Source: CF-118 sp035689345
Lineage (GTDB): Bacteria > Chloroflexota > Dormibacteria > Dormibacterales > Dormibacteraceae
NCBI GenBank assembly: GCA_035689345.1
Contig: DASSLR010000084.1
Location: 27,801 to 91,800, forward strand
Reading direction: 5' to 3'
DNA length: 64,000 nt
Numbering within the stretch: position 1 is the stretch's first letter; every line of letters begins with the position of its first letter. Below, piece after piece: positions 17,386 to 26,291 of this stretch. The translations under genes and the position numbers were made by a program. The notes under the pieces are model-generated. The model worked only from the letters and a program-made list of their open reading frames with translations, did not search any database and had not been told where the DNA came from.

Positions 17386-18230
17386 GGATCAAGTTCTGGG
17401 GCACGCGAGGAACCAGGCCCACCCCTGGACGGCGCACGCTGCGCTACGGCGGCAACACCACTTGCATCGAGGTCCGCGACAGGGACGAAAACCTGATCAT
17501 CATCGACTCCGGGTCGGGCATCGCCGAGCTCGGAGCCGGTCTCAAACCGGACAGCGCGCTTCAGGCCCACCTGCTCATCACGCACACGCACATGGACCAC
17601 ATCCAGGGATTCCCGTTCTTCTCGCCGGCCTTCCAACCGAACACGCACCTCACGATCGTCGGGCCGGCGGGTTCGGCGAAATCGCTTCAGGCCGCATTCG
17701 CCGACCAGATGGACCCCGCGTACTTTCCGGTGCGACTCGACCACATGCCGGCGGACATGGAATTCATCGAGCGCAACCCGGGCGAGACGTTCGAGGTCGG
17801 GGGTCTGCGCATCACTCCGCACCTGCTCATGCACCCGATCCCGACTTTCGGCTACCGCATCGACGAGGGCAATACGTCTTTCGCATTCGCGACCGACAAC
17901 GAGATCTCACTTTTCGCGCAGGAGCAGAACGGCTCGCTGACCGACCTCGTGCGTTGGTGCGAGGGCGCCGATCTCATAGTCCACGATGCGCAGTACAGCC
18001 GCGAGGAATACAAGACGCACGCTGGATTCGGCCACTCGACCTTTGAAGAGGCGCTTTCGCTGGCTGAGAAGGCCGAAGCCAAGCAGCTCGCCTTCTTCCA
18101 TCACGATCCGACGCATTCGGACACGGAGGTCGACGCCCTCATCGAAGAGGCGATCGGCAACCACCGCCAGGCCGGCGGCAAGCCGGTGCGTTCGTTCCCC
18201 GCGGCAGAGGAGCAGGAGGTCCGCCTCTAG
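17382..18230 (+). CDS. Metallo-beta-lactamase-fold hydrolase (cyclic phosphodiesterase-like)
   Basis: A 282-residue protein of the MBL superfamily resembling PhnP and class II cAMP phosphodiesterase-like enzymes. RIKFWGTRGTRPTPG opens the protein, TCIEV and IIIDSGSGI follow, and the metal motif is LLITHTHMDHIQGFPFF (about 64-80). LIVHDAQYS (about 203) and later FFHHDPTHSD supply further ligands. The actual substrate is unknown. It starts at an ATG overlapping the stop of the HD-GYP gene, which suggests related roles in breaking phosphodiester signals or damage products; that link is inference. Confidence 0.85.
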   Translation: MRIKFWGTRGTRPTPGRRTLRYGGNTTCIEVRDRDENLIIIDSGSGIAELGAGLKPDSALQAHLLITHTHMDHIQGFPFFSPAFQPNTHLTIVGPAGSAKSLQAAFADQMDPAYFPVRLDHMPADMEFIERNPGETFEVGGLRITPHLLMHPIPTFGYRIDEGNTSFAFATDNEISLFAQEQNGSLTDLVRWCEGADLIVHDAQYSREEYKTHAGFGHSTFEEALSLAEKAEAKQLAFFHHDPTHSDTEVDALIEEAIGNHRQAGGKPVRSFPAAEEQEVRL

Positions 18231-18249
18231 CCGGCCGTCGTCCGTGACT

Positions 18250-18255
18250 TAGTCT
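18250..18255 (+). promoter_or_regulatory. -10-like box of lysS
   Basis: TAGTCT ends nine bases before the lysS TTG in the short gap after the MBL gene. The same hexamer precedes clpB. It fits the leaderless pattern seen through the window. Confidence 0.4.
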
Positions 18256-18264
18256 TTCTCCGAA

Positions 18265-19608
18265 TTGAGCGAGAGCAGTGGGCGCGCTCCCACCTTCAAG
18301 CCCACCCACTCGAGCGCGACCGCCAAGGAGCTGCTGGCGGCGGGCGGCGGCGAAAAAACCGATCCTGTCGCGGTGGCCGGCCGGGTGATGGTCAAACGCC
18401 TGCACGGCGGATCGGCGTTCGCCGACCTGCAGGACGGCGCCGGCCGAATCCAGCTGTTCGCGAGCCGGGAGATCGTGGGCGCGGACCCGTTCGATCGATT
18501 CACCGAGCTCGATCCAGGCGACATCGTCGGCGCCCGTGGCCCCATGTTCACGACACGCCGCGGGGAGCCGACTGTCGAGGTGCACGAGTTCGTGCTCCTG
18601 ACCAAAGCGCTGAGGCCGCTGCCGGACAAGTGGCACGGATTGCGCGACGTCGAGATTCGGTACCGCCAGCGGTACGTCGATCTGATCGCCAACCCCGAGG
18701 TCCGCGAGGTCTTCCGCACGCGCACTCGAATCATCGACGCCATTCGTCGCCTTTACGACGCTCGCGGTTTCCTCGAGGTCGAGACCTCAGTGCTTCAGGA
18801 GATTCCTGGCGGCGGTCACGCGCGCCCATTCGTCACCCACCACAACGCCCTCGATCGCGACCTCTACCTGCGCATCGCGCTGGAGCTGCACCTCAAGCGA
18901 CTCCTCGTTGGCGGGCTCGAGCGCGTGTATGAGATCGGGCGCGTTTTTCGCAACGAGGGTCTGTCGCCGCGCCACAACCCGGAGTTCACGATGCTCGAGT
19001 CATACGAGGCCTATGTCGACTACCACGACGTGATGAAACTCGTCGAGGACATCCTGGTGGCGTCGGCCGGCGCCGCGGAACGTCCCCTCGCAACCAGCTA
19101 TCAGGGCGAGGAGGTCGACCTGACCCCGCCCTACCGGCGCGAGCGCATGGCCGACCTCGTCCTGGAGTACACGGGCCGCAAGGCATACGGCATCGAGCTC
19201 AATGATCTGTTCGAAGAGCATGTCGAGCCCAAGCTCCGCCAGCCCACGTTCGTGCTCGACTACCCGATCGAGATCTCGCCGCTCGCGCAGCGGTGCGACT
19301 ACGACTCGCGCTTCGTGGAGCGCTTCGAGCTGATCATCCTCGGGCGCGAATACGCGAACGCTTTCACCGAGCTGACCGATCCAGTCGACCAGCGGCAGCG
19401 CTTCGAGGAACAGGCGGCCAGGCGCGCGGCGGGCGAAGTCGAAGCCCATCCGATGGACGAGGATTTCCTGCGCGCAGTCGAATACGGACTGCCGCCTTGC
19501 GGGGGCCTGGGCATGGGCATCGATCGCCTCGTGATGCTCCTCACCGACCAGCCGGCGATCCGCGACGTGATCCTCTTCCCGACCATGAAGCCCGAGACGC
19601 CGCAGTAA
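18265..19608 (+). CDS. lysS: Lysyl-tRNA synthetase, class II
   Basis: Charges tRNA-Lys. At 447 residues it is shorter than the common 490-510, mainly at the N-terminus. It keeps the OB-fold anticodon-binding domain (VAVAGRVMVKRLHGGSAFADLQ, about 36-57), motif 2 (YEIGRVFRNEGLSPRHNPEF, about 222-241) and motif 3 (CGGLGMGIDRLVMLLTD, about 412-428). Start TTG 18265. The stop and the serS ATG share one base (TAATG). Confidence 0.94.
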   Translation: MSESSGRAPTFKPTHSSATAKELLAAGGGEKTDPVAVAGRVMVKRLHGGSAFADLQDGAGRIQLFASREIVGADPFDRFTELDPGDIVGARGPMFTTRRGEPTVEVHEFVLLTKALRPLPDKWHGLRDVEIRYRQRYVDLIANPEVREVFRTRTRIIDAIRRLYDARGFLEVETSVLQEIPGGGHARPFVTHHNALDRDLYLRIALELHLKRLLVGGLERVYEIGRVFRNEGLSPRHNPEFTMLESYEAYVDYHDVMKLVEDILVASAGAAERPLATSYQGEEVDLTPPYRRERMADLVLEYTGRKAYGIELNDLFEEHVEPKLRQPTFVLDYPIEISPLAQRCDYDSRFVERFELIILGREYANAFTELTDPVDQRQRFEEQAARRAAGEVEAHPMDEDFLRAVEYGLPPCGGLGMGIDRLVMLLTDQPAIRDVILFPTMKPETPQ

Positions 19609-20867
19609 TGCTGCCGTTGGAGCTGATCCGGCGCGAACCCGAGCGGGTGCGAACTGCGGCTCGCCAGAAGGGCGAGGACGCCCCGATCGACGAGATCCTC
19701 GAACTGGATCGCGTCTGGCGAGAGCACTTGCATGCAGCAGAAACGGCGAAGGCCCAGCAGAACGCGCTCTCAAAGCAATTCGCGCGGTCCAAAGACACGA
19801 CCGATTTGAGCAACGCAAAGCAGCTCGGCGAAGAAGCCAAGCGCGAGATGTCCCAGGCGGATCAGATCAAGCGCGAGCTCGATGATCTGCTCCTGCGCGT
19901 GCCGAACGTTTTCCACGAGTCGGTGCCAGTTGGCGCGACCGAGGCCGACAACGTGGTGGTGCGGGAGTGGGGAAGCAAGCCCGACATCGCGGCGCCACGC
20001 ACGCACTACGACCTCGGCGAGAGCCTCGGAATCATGGACTTCGAGCACGCGGCGCGGGTTTCAGGCTCTCGGTTCGCATTCCTGCTGGGTGAAGGCGCGC
20101 GGCTCGAAAGGGCGCTCGTCCAGTTCATGCTCGACGTGCACACGCGCGAGCACGGATACACGGAGGTGCAGCCGCCGGTGCTGGTGAACAGCGCTTCGAT
20201 GACCGGCACGGCGAACCTGCCCAAGTTCGGCGCCGACGCTTTCAAGGTCGACGACCGCGACCTCTGGCTCGTGCCCACGGCCGAGGTGCCGCTGACGAAC
20301 TATCACCGCGACGAGATCCTCGACGCGGAACTGCTGCCCCGAAAGTACGTCGCCTACACGCCGTGCTTTCGCTCGGAGGCAGGCGCCGCCGGCAAGGACA
20401 CCCGAGGATTTATCCGCCTGCACCAGTTCTCCAAGGTGGAGCTCGTGAAGATCACGAGCGCCGAAACCTCGATGGCCGAATTCGAGGGCCTGCTTGCGGA
20501 CGCGGAAGAGATCCTGCAGAGGCTGGGCCTGCACTACCAGGTGATGCTGATGTGTAGCGGCGACATGGGCTTCGCCCAGTTCAAGAAGTACGACCTCAAC
20601 GCCTGGTGCCCCGGGCTGGGCAGGTACCTCGAGGTGTCGTCTTGCTCGGTGTTCAACGACTTCCAGGCGATGCGGGCCAACGTGCGCTACCGGCCGTCAC
20701 GTGGCGCGCCGCCGCGATTCGCGCACACCATCAACGGCAGCGGCCTCGCGCTCACGCGAACGATCGACGCGATCCTCGAGGCGTATCAGCGCCCGGACGG
20801 AACGATCGAGGTGCCCGAACAGCTGCGTCCGTACATGGGGGACGTCGAAGTCATCGGTAAGCGCTGA
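19608..20867 (+). CDS. serS: Seryl-tRNA synthetase
   Basis: Charges tRNA-Ser. The 419-residue protein has the N-terminal long antiparallel coiled coil (about 25-105) that contacts the long variable arm of tRNA-Ser. The class II catalytic core includes LVPTAEVPLTNYHRDEI, TPCFRSEAGAAGKDTRGFIR (motif 2) and the C-terminal NGSGLALTRTIDAILE (motif 3). ATG 19608 overlaps the lysS stop. A tRNA-Ser gene lies only 33 nt downstream, an unusually direct pairing of synthetase and substrate gene. Confidence 0.96.
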   Translation: MLPLELIRREPERVRTAARQKGEDAPIDEILELDRVWREHLHAAETAKAQQNALSKQFARSKDTTDLSNAKQLGEEAKREMSQADQIKRELDDLLLRVPNVFHESVPVGATEADNVVVREWGSKPDIAAPRTHYDLGESLGIMDFEHAARVSGSRFAFLLGEGARLERALVQFMLDVHTREHGYTEVQPPVLVNSASMTGTANLPKFGADAFKVDDRDLWLVPTAEVPLTNYHRDEILDAELLPRKYVAYTPCFRSEAGAAGKDTRGFIRLHQFSKVELVKITSAETSMAEFEGLLADAEEILQRLGLHYQVMLMCSGDMGFAQFKKYDLNAWCPGLGRYLEVSSCSVFNDFQAMRANVRYRPSRGAPPRFAHTINGSGLALTRTIDAILEAYQRPDGTIEVPEQLRPYMGDVEVIGKR

Positions 20868-20900
20868 GCCACGTTTCTAGAATCCGTGATGCCCGTTCAC

Positions 20901-20992
20901 GGAGGGGTGGCCGAGTCCGGTTTATGGCGGCGGTCTTGAAAACCGTTAGGGTCGCAAGGCCCTCGGGGGTTCAAATCCCTCCCCCTCCGCCA
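20901..20992 (+). tRNA. tRNA-Ser (anticodon UGA)
   Basis: A 92-nt class II tRNA with encoded CCA. The acceptor GGAGGGG pairs with CCCCTCC at 20982-20988, followed by discriminator G and CCA. The anticodon loop CTTGAAA (20935-20941) gives TGA. A long variable arm follows (about 20946-20965), and the T-loop is GGTTCAAATCC. A TAGAAT box at 20878-20883 is a likely -10 element, and a matching TAGAAT precedes the other tRNA-Ser in this window. Confidence 0.96.
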
Positions 20993-21108
20993 CGGGGTTG
21001 GCGCGCGTCCCAGCGATCTCAGACGGTGGCGGCCTGCGGCGGCTCCTCGTGGCAAGCCCAGCCTTGCCCGCTGCTGGGTTGCGCCAGTAGGCGAAGGGAT
21101 ACACCCAT

Positions 21109-23406
21109 CTAGGCGAGGCGCTCGACCAGGACACGCATGACGGCGAGCGCGACTGCGGGCCGCTCCCTCAGCACGCTCTCGAACTCGCGGCGGCCTAAGG
21201 GGACGGTGCGGACTGGGCTGGCGGCAACCAGCGAAGCGACTCGCGGTGCCTGCGTTATGACCGACATCTCGCCGATCACGTCTCCGGCGCCGCGGCGCGC
21301 AACCTCGCGTTCATCCCCTTCTCGACCCTGCACGACCCGGACGGTCCCCTCGACCACGACGAACAGCTCTTCTCCGAGCTCACCTTCGCCTCCGATGACC
21401 TCTCCGTCGCGATAGCTGCGTTCCCGGGTCAAACGCGCGATGTGCTCGAGATCGAGCGGAGACAGGCGGGCGAAGAGAGGGACCCTGCGGAGCAACAACA
21501 CGCGCTCGAGGTTTGAGATTCGGACGCCTGAAGACAGGACTGCGTGTCCCTCGCGCCTGGTGCGAGCCAGTTCCGCGCACTCCCGAATGAAGGCGTCGCG
21601 GTCCTGCAACGCGACCGCGAGCCCGTCACCGTTGCCGTCCCGCGGCCGGCTCGGTCTCTCCCATAGCTTGAGGACCGGCCCCACGAGCGCGGGATCACCT
21701 GCAGTCTCGATGGTCTCGAGGGCGGCCGACACCTGTGCAGGACTTCCGTCGAGGCTGTCGATCGCCACGGCGATCACATCGCCCTGGCTCTGCAGCACAG
21801 ACGAGGCCAGCAAAGCTGACCGCGCGGTGCGCCGCCCGCGATCCGTGATCGCCTCCCTCAGCAAGGAGGAGGCGTCGTCGTCGCCCCCGACGCGGGCCGC
21901 GAGCTCCCAGTCCGCGACGGCCTGGGCTGCGGTCGAGCGGACGAAGGCGCGAACCCGGTCACGGCTTCGTTCGATGTCGGAATTCGCCAGCGCCTGGAGG
22001 CCGGCAGCGTGCGTGCGCGGATCGCCGAGCAGGCCCAGGAGATCCTCCGTCGCATGGTCGTCAGCGACGGCCGACCTGGAATCAGCCTCTTCGGGGCCAA
22101 GGAACAGCGGCCGCGCGAGGTTCCATGGCTCCAAGACCTGCGGCCGACCCTCCGCGAGCGCTTCGCCGAGCGCACCCGCATACGACCGCCGAATGGCCAT
22201 CGTCGCAACGATGGCCACCGCTGCTGCGCCGAGACCCACCCAGGCGAACTGGCTTGGCGTCACTGACTCCTGCCCGACGATCGCCAGCCCGCCCGCGATC
22301 ATGGTCCCGATCTGCGTGGGCCCGCCATTCAGGAATGCCCGTATCTGATCGCGCCGGCGTTCCGGAACGACGTTCGTGAGAGTCTCCCATCCTGGTGACG
22401 CCACACCTTGAAGCCAGGTGCAGAGCACCACGCGCAGCCCCGCCAGGATCACGAATCCAGACGCGAAGAGGAGCACGCCAAAGGCTGCGGCGTATAGGCC
22501 TGCCAGAGCCACGACCATGATCGGGATGCCGCGCCAGGCGAAGAGGCGATTGGTGATCAGGCTCGTGACCAGGAAAGCAGCCAGGGTCGTCCCAGCCCAG
22601 AACACTCCGAAGAAGCCCGCCAGGTCGTCCGCCTGCGGAAACTGCGCAGTCGCCGCTCGCGCGTACGGCAGATACAGAAGGTAGAAGCAGATAGAGAAGA
22701 GGACGGCAGCAGCCGTCATCCAGAGCAGCAATTGCGACCGCCGGACGAAGTCGAAAGTCGCATTCACGTCAGCCAGAACGGAGGAACCTTTGCGCGCCGA
22801 TCGGCGCACTGGTGGGGCCGGAGCCGGCCCCTGGACAGCGCGTGAGACCAGGAACGCCATTCCCAGACCGCCCGCCCAAACGATGAGGAGGTTCTCAGCG
22901 CCGACAACGTGTGCCAGGGGTGGTGTCAAAGCCCCGCCAACCACGGATCCGAAGATGCCCCCTGCCGCGAAGACCGGAAACAGGCGCTTCGCCTGGCGGG
23001 TGTTGACCACCGCTCCTGCGATTCCCCAGACGAAGATTCCGAGCACGAGGCTCGCGAGGACACCGGTGACCGCCAGCACGAAATAGATCCAGGTGAACCC
23101 CGTCTGGATCGCAGCCCTCTCGACCATGACGATTACGGCGAGCGCCAGCGGGGCCAGGAGATAGATGCGCCGAGGTCCGATCCTCGCCAGAGTTCCTGTC
23201 AGCACGATCATGGCCGCGAGTGACGACGCACCCTGCAGCAAATAGAGGAGCGGAAGAGCCTGCGGCCCGATCCGATTGAAGAACAGTGCGTCGATGCCGC
23301 TCTGACCGACGGCGTACGCGGCCATCGCGACGAACGCGAGCCCGGCCACCAGCGCGGTGATGCGCCCTTCGCCCTGCTCGATGCCAAGCATCTCCGCCGG
23401 GCGCAC
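21109..23406 (-). CDS. MFS/nucleotide-carrier-like membrane protein with HEAT-like region and cyclic-nucleotide-binding domain
   Basis: A 765-residue protein. Residues about 5-410 contain around twelve hydrophobic helices, like MFS or the ATP/ADP carrier-type family. The middle (about 440-600) is an alpha-helical HEAT-like stretch. The C-terminus (about 630-765) is a cNMP-binding domain with GELGEELFVVVEGTVRVV and the phosphate-binding-cassette-like IGEMSVITQAPRVASL, where the key Glu and Arg are kept. GTG 23406 was chosen because AGGAGG lies just upstream and the preceding gene ends 13 nt before. The upstream gene encodes an adenylate cyclase, so the likely ligand is cAMP (inference). Transport substrate is unknown. 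Confidence 0.82.
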   Translation of the reverse strand: MRPAEMLGIEQGEGRITALVAGLAFVAMAAYAVGQSGIDALFFNRIGPQALPLLYLLQGASSLAAMIVLTGTLARIGPRRIYLLAPLALAVIVMVERAAIQTGFTWIYFVLAVTGVLASLVLGIFVWGIAGAVVNTRQAKRLFPVFAAGGIFGSVVGGALTPPLAHVVGAENLLIVWAGGLGMAFLVSRAVQGPAPAPPVRRSARKGSSVLADVNATFDFVRRSQLLLWMTAAAVLFSICFYLLYLPYARAATAQFPQADDLAGFFGVFWAGTTLAAFLVTSLITNRLFAWRGIPIMVVALAGLYAAAFGVLLFASGFVILAGLRVVLCTWLQGVASPGWETLTNVVPERRRDQIRAFLNGGPTQIGTMIAGGLAIVGQESVTPSQFAWVGLGAAAVAIVATMAIRRSYAGALGEALAEGRPQVLEPWNLARPLFLGPEEADSRSAVADDHATEDLLGLLGDPRTHAAGLQALANSDIERSRDRVRAFVRSTAAQAVADWELAARVGGDDDASSLLREAITDRGRRTARSALLASSVLQSQGDVIAVAIDSLDGSPAQVSAALETIETAGDPALVGPVLKLWERPSRPRDGNGDGLAVALQDRDAFIRECAELARTRREGHAVLSSGVRISNLERVLLLRRVPLFARLSPLDLEHIARLTRERSYRDGEVIGGEGELGEELFVVVEGTVRVVQGREGDEREVARRGAGDVIGEMSVITQAPRVASLVAASPVRTVPLGRREFESVLRERPAVALAVMRVLVERLA

Positions 23407-23419
23407 CCTTCCTCCTCTG

Positions 23420-24664
23420 CTACCCCTTGAGGTTCGCGGAGTTTGGCGGCGCTGGATGCCGCGAGCCTCGCCTCGCGCGGTGGACGGCCACCGGCTTCGA
23501 TATGCCCTTGATCGCAACCTCGCCAAGAGCTTCGAAAACGACTCCGTCATCAGATGAACGGCGGACGATCTCGTCGCTGACCAGCACCTGTCCCGCCAGC
23601 GCCAACGCGGCAAGCCTGGCGGCCAGGTTGACAGTCAACCCGTAGACGTCGCCGTCGTGGAATATGACCGGTCCTGCATGAATCCCGACGTGCACGGGTG
23701 GGAGCCCTGAGTCGGGGACGCACTCCACCATGTCCAATCCGGATGAGACCGCAGCCGACGGATCCCTGAAGTGGAACATGCCGCCATCACCAAGCCAGCG
23801 AATGGGCCTCCCTCCATGGCGCCGGGATACCTCTTCCACCACCGGCGTCAGCCGAGCCGCAAGCTGCGCAGCCACCTCATCGCCGCGCTCCTCGATGGCG
23901 CGCGTGTAGCCGCTGAGGTCGACGAAGCAGATCGCAGGCGGACTCGGCATCGACCGGTGGAGGCCGGCATGCTCGAGGGCGAGTTCGGCGTGGGCGATGC
24001 GATGTTCGATCCAGACGTGCTCTCGTTGCCAGCGGTAGATGTCAAGGAGAACACTCTCGAGCGCGGTGATGTCCATGAACTTCCCGCCTCTGTCCATGAG
24101 CTCCTGTTCGCTCAAGCCGGCCCGTCGCAGCGGCTGCTCAATCTCGGACTCATAGAGCTCGGACTCGGCCCTGGCTATGCGCCGAAGGCCGACGGCGTAG
24201 ACGCGCAGGATCCCCAGGATCGCGACGGCATGAACGCCCGCTGACAGCAGCTCTCGGACCAGCTTCATCAAGTCAGCGTCGCCAGCCCTCGCGCGATCAC
24301 CGCGCTCGGGTGGCGCAAAGCCGAGAGCCTGATACACAGCGCGGATCAAGGCCAGAGGAAGACGGTGCTCGGTGCATAGGTCTGCATAGGTCGAGTCCAG
24401 GCGTCCGACCCGAGTTGCAGCAGGCTCCTCGAGCCATGAGGTCGAGAGTTCGCCGACACGGACCAGCTCGAGCACCCGCTCGACAGAGAAACCGGCATCT
24501 TCCCAGGTCCGAAAGAACTCAACTCGGCGAGCGTCCAATGCGCTGTACGAGTCGTCCCCGTTCCCGCGGGGAATGGCACCGACCTCGATCAGACGGCGTA
24601 GATATGCGGTATCGACGGCGGCGTCGAACGCAAGCTCGTCGAGCGACAGCCTCTCGTGTACCAC
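23420..24664 (-). CDS. Class III adenylate/guanylate cyclase with MerR-like N-terminal domain
   Basis: A 414-residue soluble cyclase. The N-terminal 110 residues (LSLDELAFDAAVDTAYLRRLIEVG... AGFSVERVLELV) resemble a MerR-type helix-turn-helix. A helical linker covers about 110-235. The C-terminal cyclase domain (about 238-400) has both metal aspartates, in CFVDLSGYT and RWLGDGGMFHF. VNLAARLA carries the Asn and Arg that stabilise the transition state. No membrane segment is present. GTG 24664 has a TAGGTC box ending seven bases upstream. It is co-directional with the cNMP-binding transporter 13 nt downstream, suggesting a two-gene cAMP module. Substrate (ATP or GTP) is inferred as ATP by family. 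Confidence 0.88.
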   Translation of the reverse strand: MVHERLSLDELAFDAAVDTAYLRRLIEVGAIPRGNGDDSYSALDARRVEFFRTWEDAGFSVERVLELVRVGELSTSWLEEPAATRVGRLDSTYADLCTEHRLPLALIRAVYQALGFAPPERGDRARAGDADLMKLVRELLSAGVHAVAILGILRVYAVGLRRIARAESELYESEIEQPLRRAGLSEQELMDRGGKFMDITALESVLLDIYRWQREHVWIEHRIAHAELALEHAGLHRSMPSPPAICFVDLSGYTRAIEERGDEVAAQLAARLTPVVEEVSRRHGGRPIRWLGDGGMFHFRDPSAAVSSGLDMVECVPDSGLPPVHVGIHAGPVIFHDGDVYGLTVNLAARLAALALAGQVLVSDEIVRRSSDDGVVFEALGEVAIKGISKPVAVHRARRGSRHPAPPNSANLKG

Positions 24665-24690
24665 GGAGCGCGACCTAGCTCAGGCGACCA

Positions 24691-25116
24691 TCAGGCCGGC
24701 TTCGGGCCTGCTCCTCTAACGCCTTGAGGCCTGGTCTCAAGCGCGTGGTGAATCGTGGTCACGAACCAGACCGCAACGACCGCGACCGTGGCCCAGACGA
24801 GGAGTGACAGATCGTTGATGAAGAGATCCGCAAACATCAACGCGAAGGCCAGCGCCCCGAGAGAACCGGCGACGATGAAGAACGGGTTCCAGATCTCGCT
24901 CGGACCTCGCATCCGTCCCTCCCTCATCGCCGCGAACATCCACGCCGGCCCTCCGCCGACCACGCACGCCGCGAAGCCGAGGATGAAGACTGCGACGACG
25001 CCGGCCCGCGCATCCCCGATCAGAGGCCAGGCCCAGGCACTCACCAGCGAACCTGTTACCGCGATGGCTGCGGCGACCAGGATCGTTGCGATTCCATCTC
25101 GCCAACTGAGTCCCAT
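24691..25116 (-). CDS. Small four-helix membrane protein, paralogue of 35425-35814
   Basis: A 141-residue protein with four hydrophobic segments (starting near ATILVAAAIAVTGSLVSAW, VVAVFILGFAACVVG, FFIVAGSLGALAFALMFADL and LLVWATVAVVAVWFV). ATG 25116 was chosen over upstream in-frame codons because GGGGAGG lies eight bases before it. The pattern LSWRDGIA...AWPL...ARAGVVAVFILGFAA matches the second protein at 35.4 kb, so they are paralogues. Function is not recognisable. It is 26 nt upstream of the adenylate cyclase gene on the same strand. Confidence 0.7.
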   Translation of the reverse strand: MGLSWRDGIATILVAAAIAVTGSLVSAWAWPLIGDARAGVVAVFILGFAACVVGGGPAWMFAAMREGRMRGPSEIWNPFFIVAGSLGALAFALMFADLFINDLSLLVWATVAVVAVWFVTTIHHALETRPQGVRGAGPKPA

Positions 25117-25354
25117 GTCAGGAACCTCCCCGTCGGCTCGCGAATACGGAACAGCCTGCGGCTGCCGACTCTGCCTCAGAGTTGCACGATGCGCCCACCA
25201 GTGCTGCCGGGCTAGGGCCAAGGGGCCCGCCGCATCCGGGACGAAAGGCGTTCGGCCCGGCGCCAGGAGACGAATCCGAGGGTAGGCTCTTGGCGATGAC
25301 GCAACGCACGCTCCTCGCCATCGGCGTAGTCGCGATTTCGCCGCGCATCTGGCT

Positions 25355-25360
25355 TATGGT
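25355..25360 (+). promoter_or_regulatory. -10-like box
   Basis: TATGGT ends six bases before the ATG at 25367, compatible with a leaderless transcript. Confidence 0.4.
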
Positions 25361-25366
25361 CCAAGC

Positions 25367-26038
25367 ATGGTCAAGCTGTATCCGGACCGGACGTGGCCCG
25401 CGCTGCTGCGCGTGCTCGGCGATCTGTCAGCGCTCGTCTGGTCGGTGGGTTGGGGTGTGCTGGGCTGGTTCATCTACAAGACCGTCCTGGGACTCGAGGT
25501 CATCGCCGATGGCATCACCAACACCGGGAAGACCTTCAACGATTGGATCGACGCCTTTCGCCACGCCATCCCGGGCGGCATTCCCTACCTGACGCAATTC
25601 CTGACCGACACCGCGAACGCGCTGGAAAAGTATTCGGGCGACGAGCTGGTGTCTGCGGGGCACAACATCCACGACGCGATCATCAAGGTCGCGATCGTGC
25701 TGGCCCTGCTCGTGGCGGTGCCGCCAATCCTCCTCGTGCTTTTGCCCTACGGGACGTGGCGGTGGCGCGACATGCGCGAGATCGGTGCCGCTCTCGCTTT
25801 TGTGCGTGTGGCGTCGGTGACCGGACGGGCCGACCAGGCCCGCGCCGTACTCGCGTTCCGTGCCGTCACCACCCTCTCATTTCGGCAGCTCATGTCGGCC
25901 AGTGCCGACCCGGTCGGGGACCTGGCCGAGCATCGCTATGACAGGCTGGCCTCGGCGATGCTCAAGCGGGCGGGACTTGATCCAGGGCGGCTCGCACCCA
26001 CAGACCTTCCCGAGCTGCCGCCGCCCCGTCGTCGGTAG
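25367..26038 (+). CDS. Membrane protein of unknown function
   Basis: A 223-residue protein with a hydrophobic segment near residues 13-40 (LGDLSALVWSVGWGVLGWFI) and a second at about 108-128 (VAIVLALLVAVPPILLVLL). Between them is a soluble loop of about 65 residues. A basic cytoplasmic tail of about 90 residues follows. This topology would place the loop outside. I do not recognise the family. The 250-nt region before it (25117-25366) is shared with the divergent four-helix gene; it holds a weak short frame from 25296 preceded by TAGGCT, but no convincing gene. Confidence 0.65.
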   Translation: MVKLYPDRTWPALLRVLGDLSALVWSVGWGVLGWFIYKTVLGLEVIADGITNTGKTFNDWIDAFRHAIPGGIPYLTQFLTDTANALEKYSGDELVSAGHNIHDAIIKVAIVLALLVAVPPILLVLLPYGTWRWRDMREIGAALAFVRVASVTGRADQARAVLAFRAVTTLSFRQLMSASADPVGDLAEHRYDRLASAMLKRAGLDPGRLAPTDLPELPPPRRR

Positions 26039-26053
26039 GCGTCTCGCGTCTTC

Positions 26054-26059
26054 TATCGT
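26054..26059 (+). promoter_or_regulatory. -10-like box of the DUF2277 gene
   Basis: TATCGT ends seven bases before the GTG at 26067. It lies in the 28-nt gap after the preceding membrane-protein gene. Confidence 0.45.
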
Positions 26060-26066
26060 TGCTGGC

Positions 26067-26291
26067 GTGTGTCGAAGCATCAAGACCCTGCGTCACGCGG
26101 ATGATGTGGCCACCGAGGAGGAGATTCGCGCCGCGGCGCGCCAGTTCGTGCGCAAGGTGAGCGGCTTCAGCAAGCCCACCGCCAGGCACGAGGCCGCCTT
26201 CGAGGGCGCGGTCGACGAGATCACGGTCGCATCGCAGCGACTGCTCGTAGCCATCGCCGCCAACCTTCCTCACCGCGCCGCCGCTTCTTAA
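26067..26291 (+). CDS. DUF2277 family protein
   Basis: A 74-residue protein beginning CRSIKTLRHADDVATEEEIR and continuing RQFVRKVSGFSKP, the hallmark of the DUF2277 family (small conserved bacterial proteins with a CR.IK.L start and a conserved QFVRK-SG motif). The frame is open 207 nt upstream, but only the part from GTG 26067 matches the family. The role of the family is unknown to me. Its TAA stop is contributed by the TCTTAACA that begins the repeated intergenic element. Confidence 0.8.
   Translation: MCRSIKTLRHADDVATEEEIRAAARQFVRKVSGFSKPTARHEAAFEGAVDEITVASQRLLVAIAANLPHRAAAS

Noticed and set aside
25296..25592. Short frame with TAGGCT seven bases before its ATG
   Set aside because: After about 25 codons it runs inside the membrane-protein gene at 25367 in another frame and becomes low-complexity; kept only as a remark.
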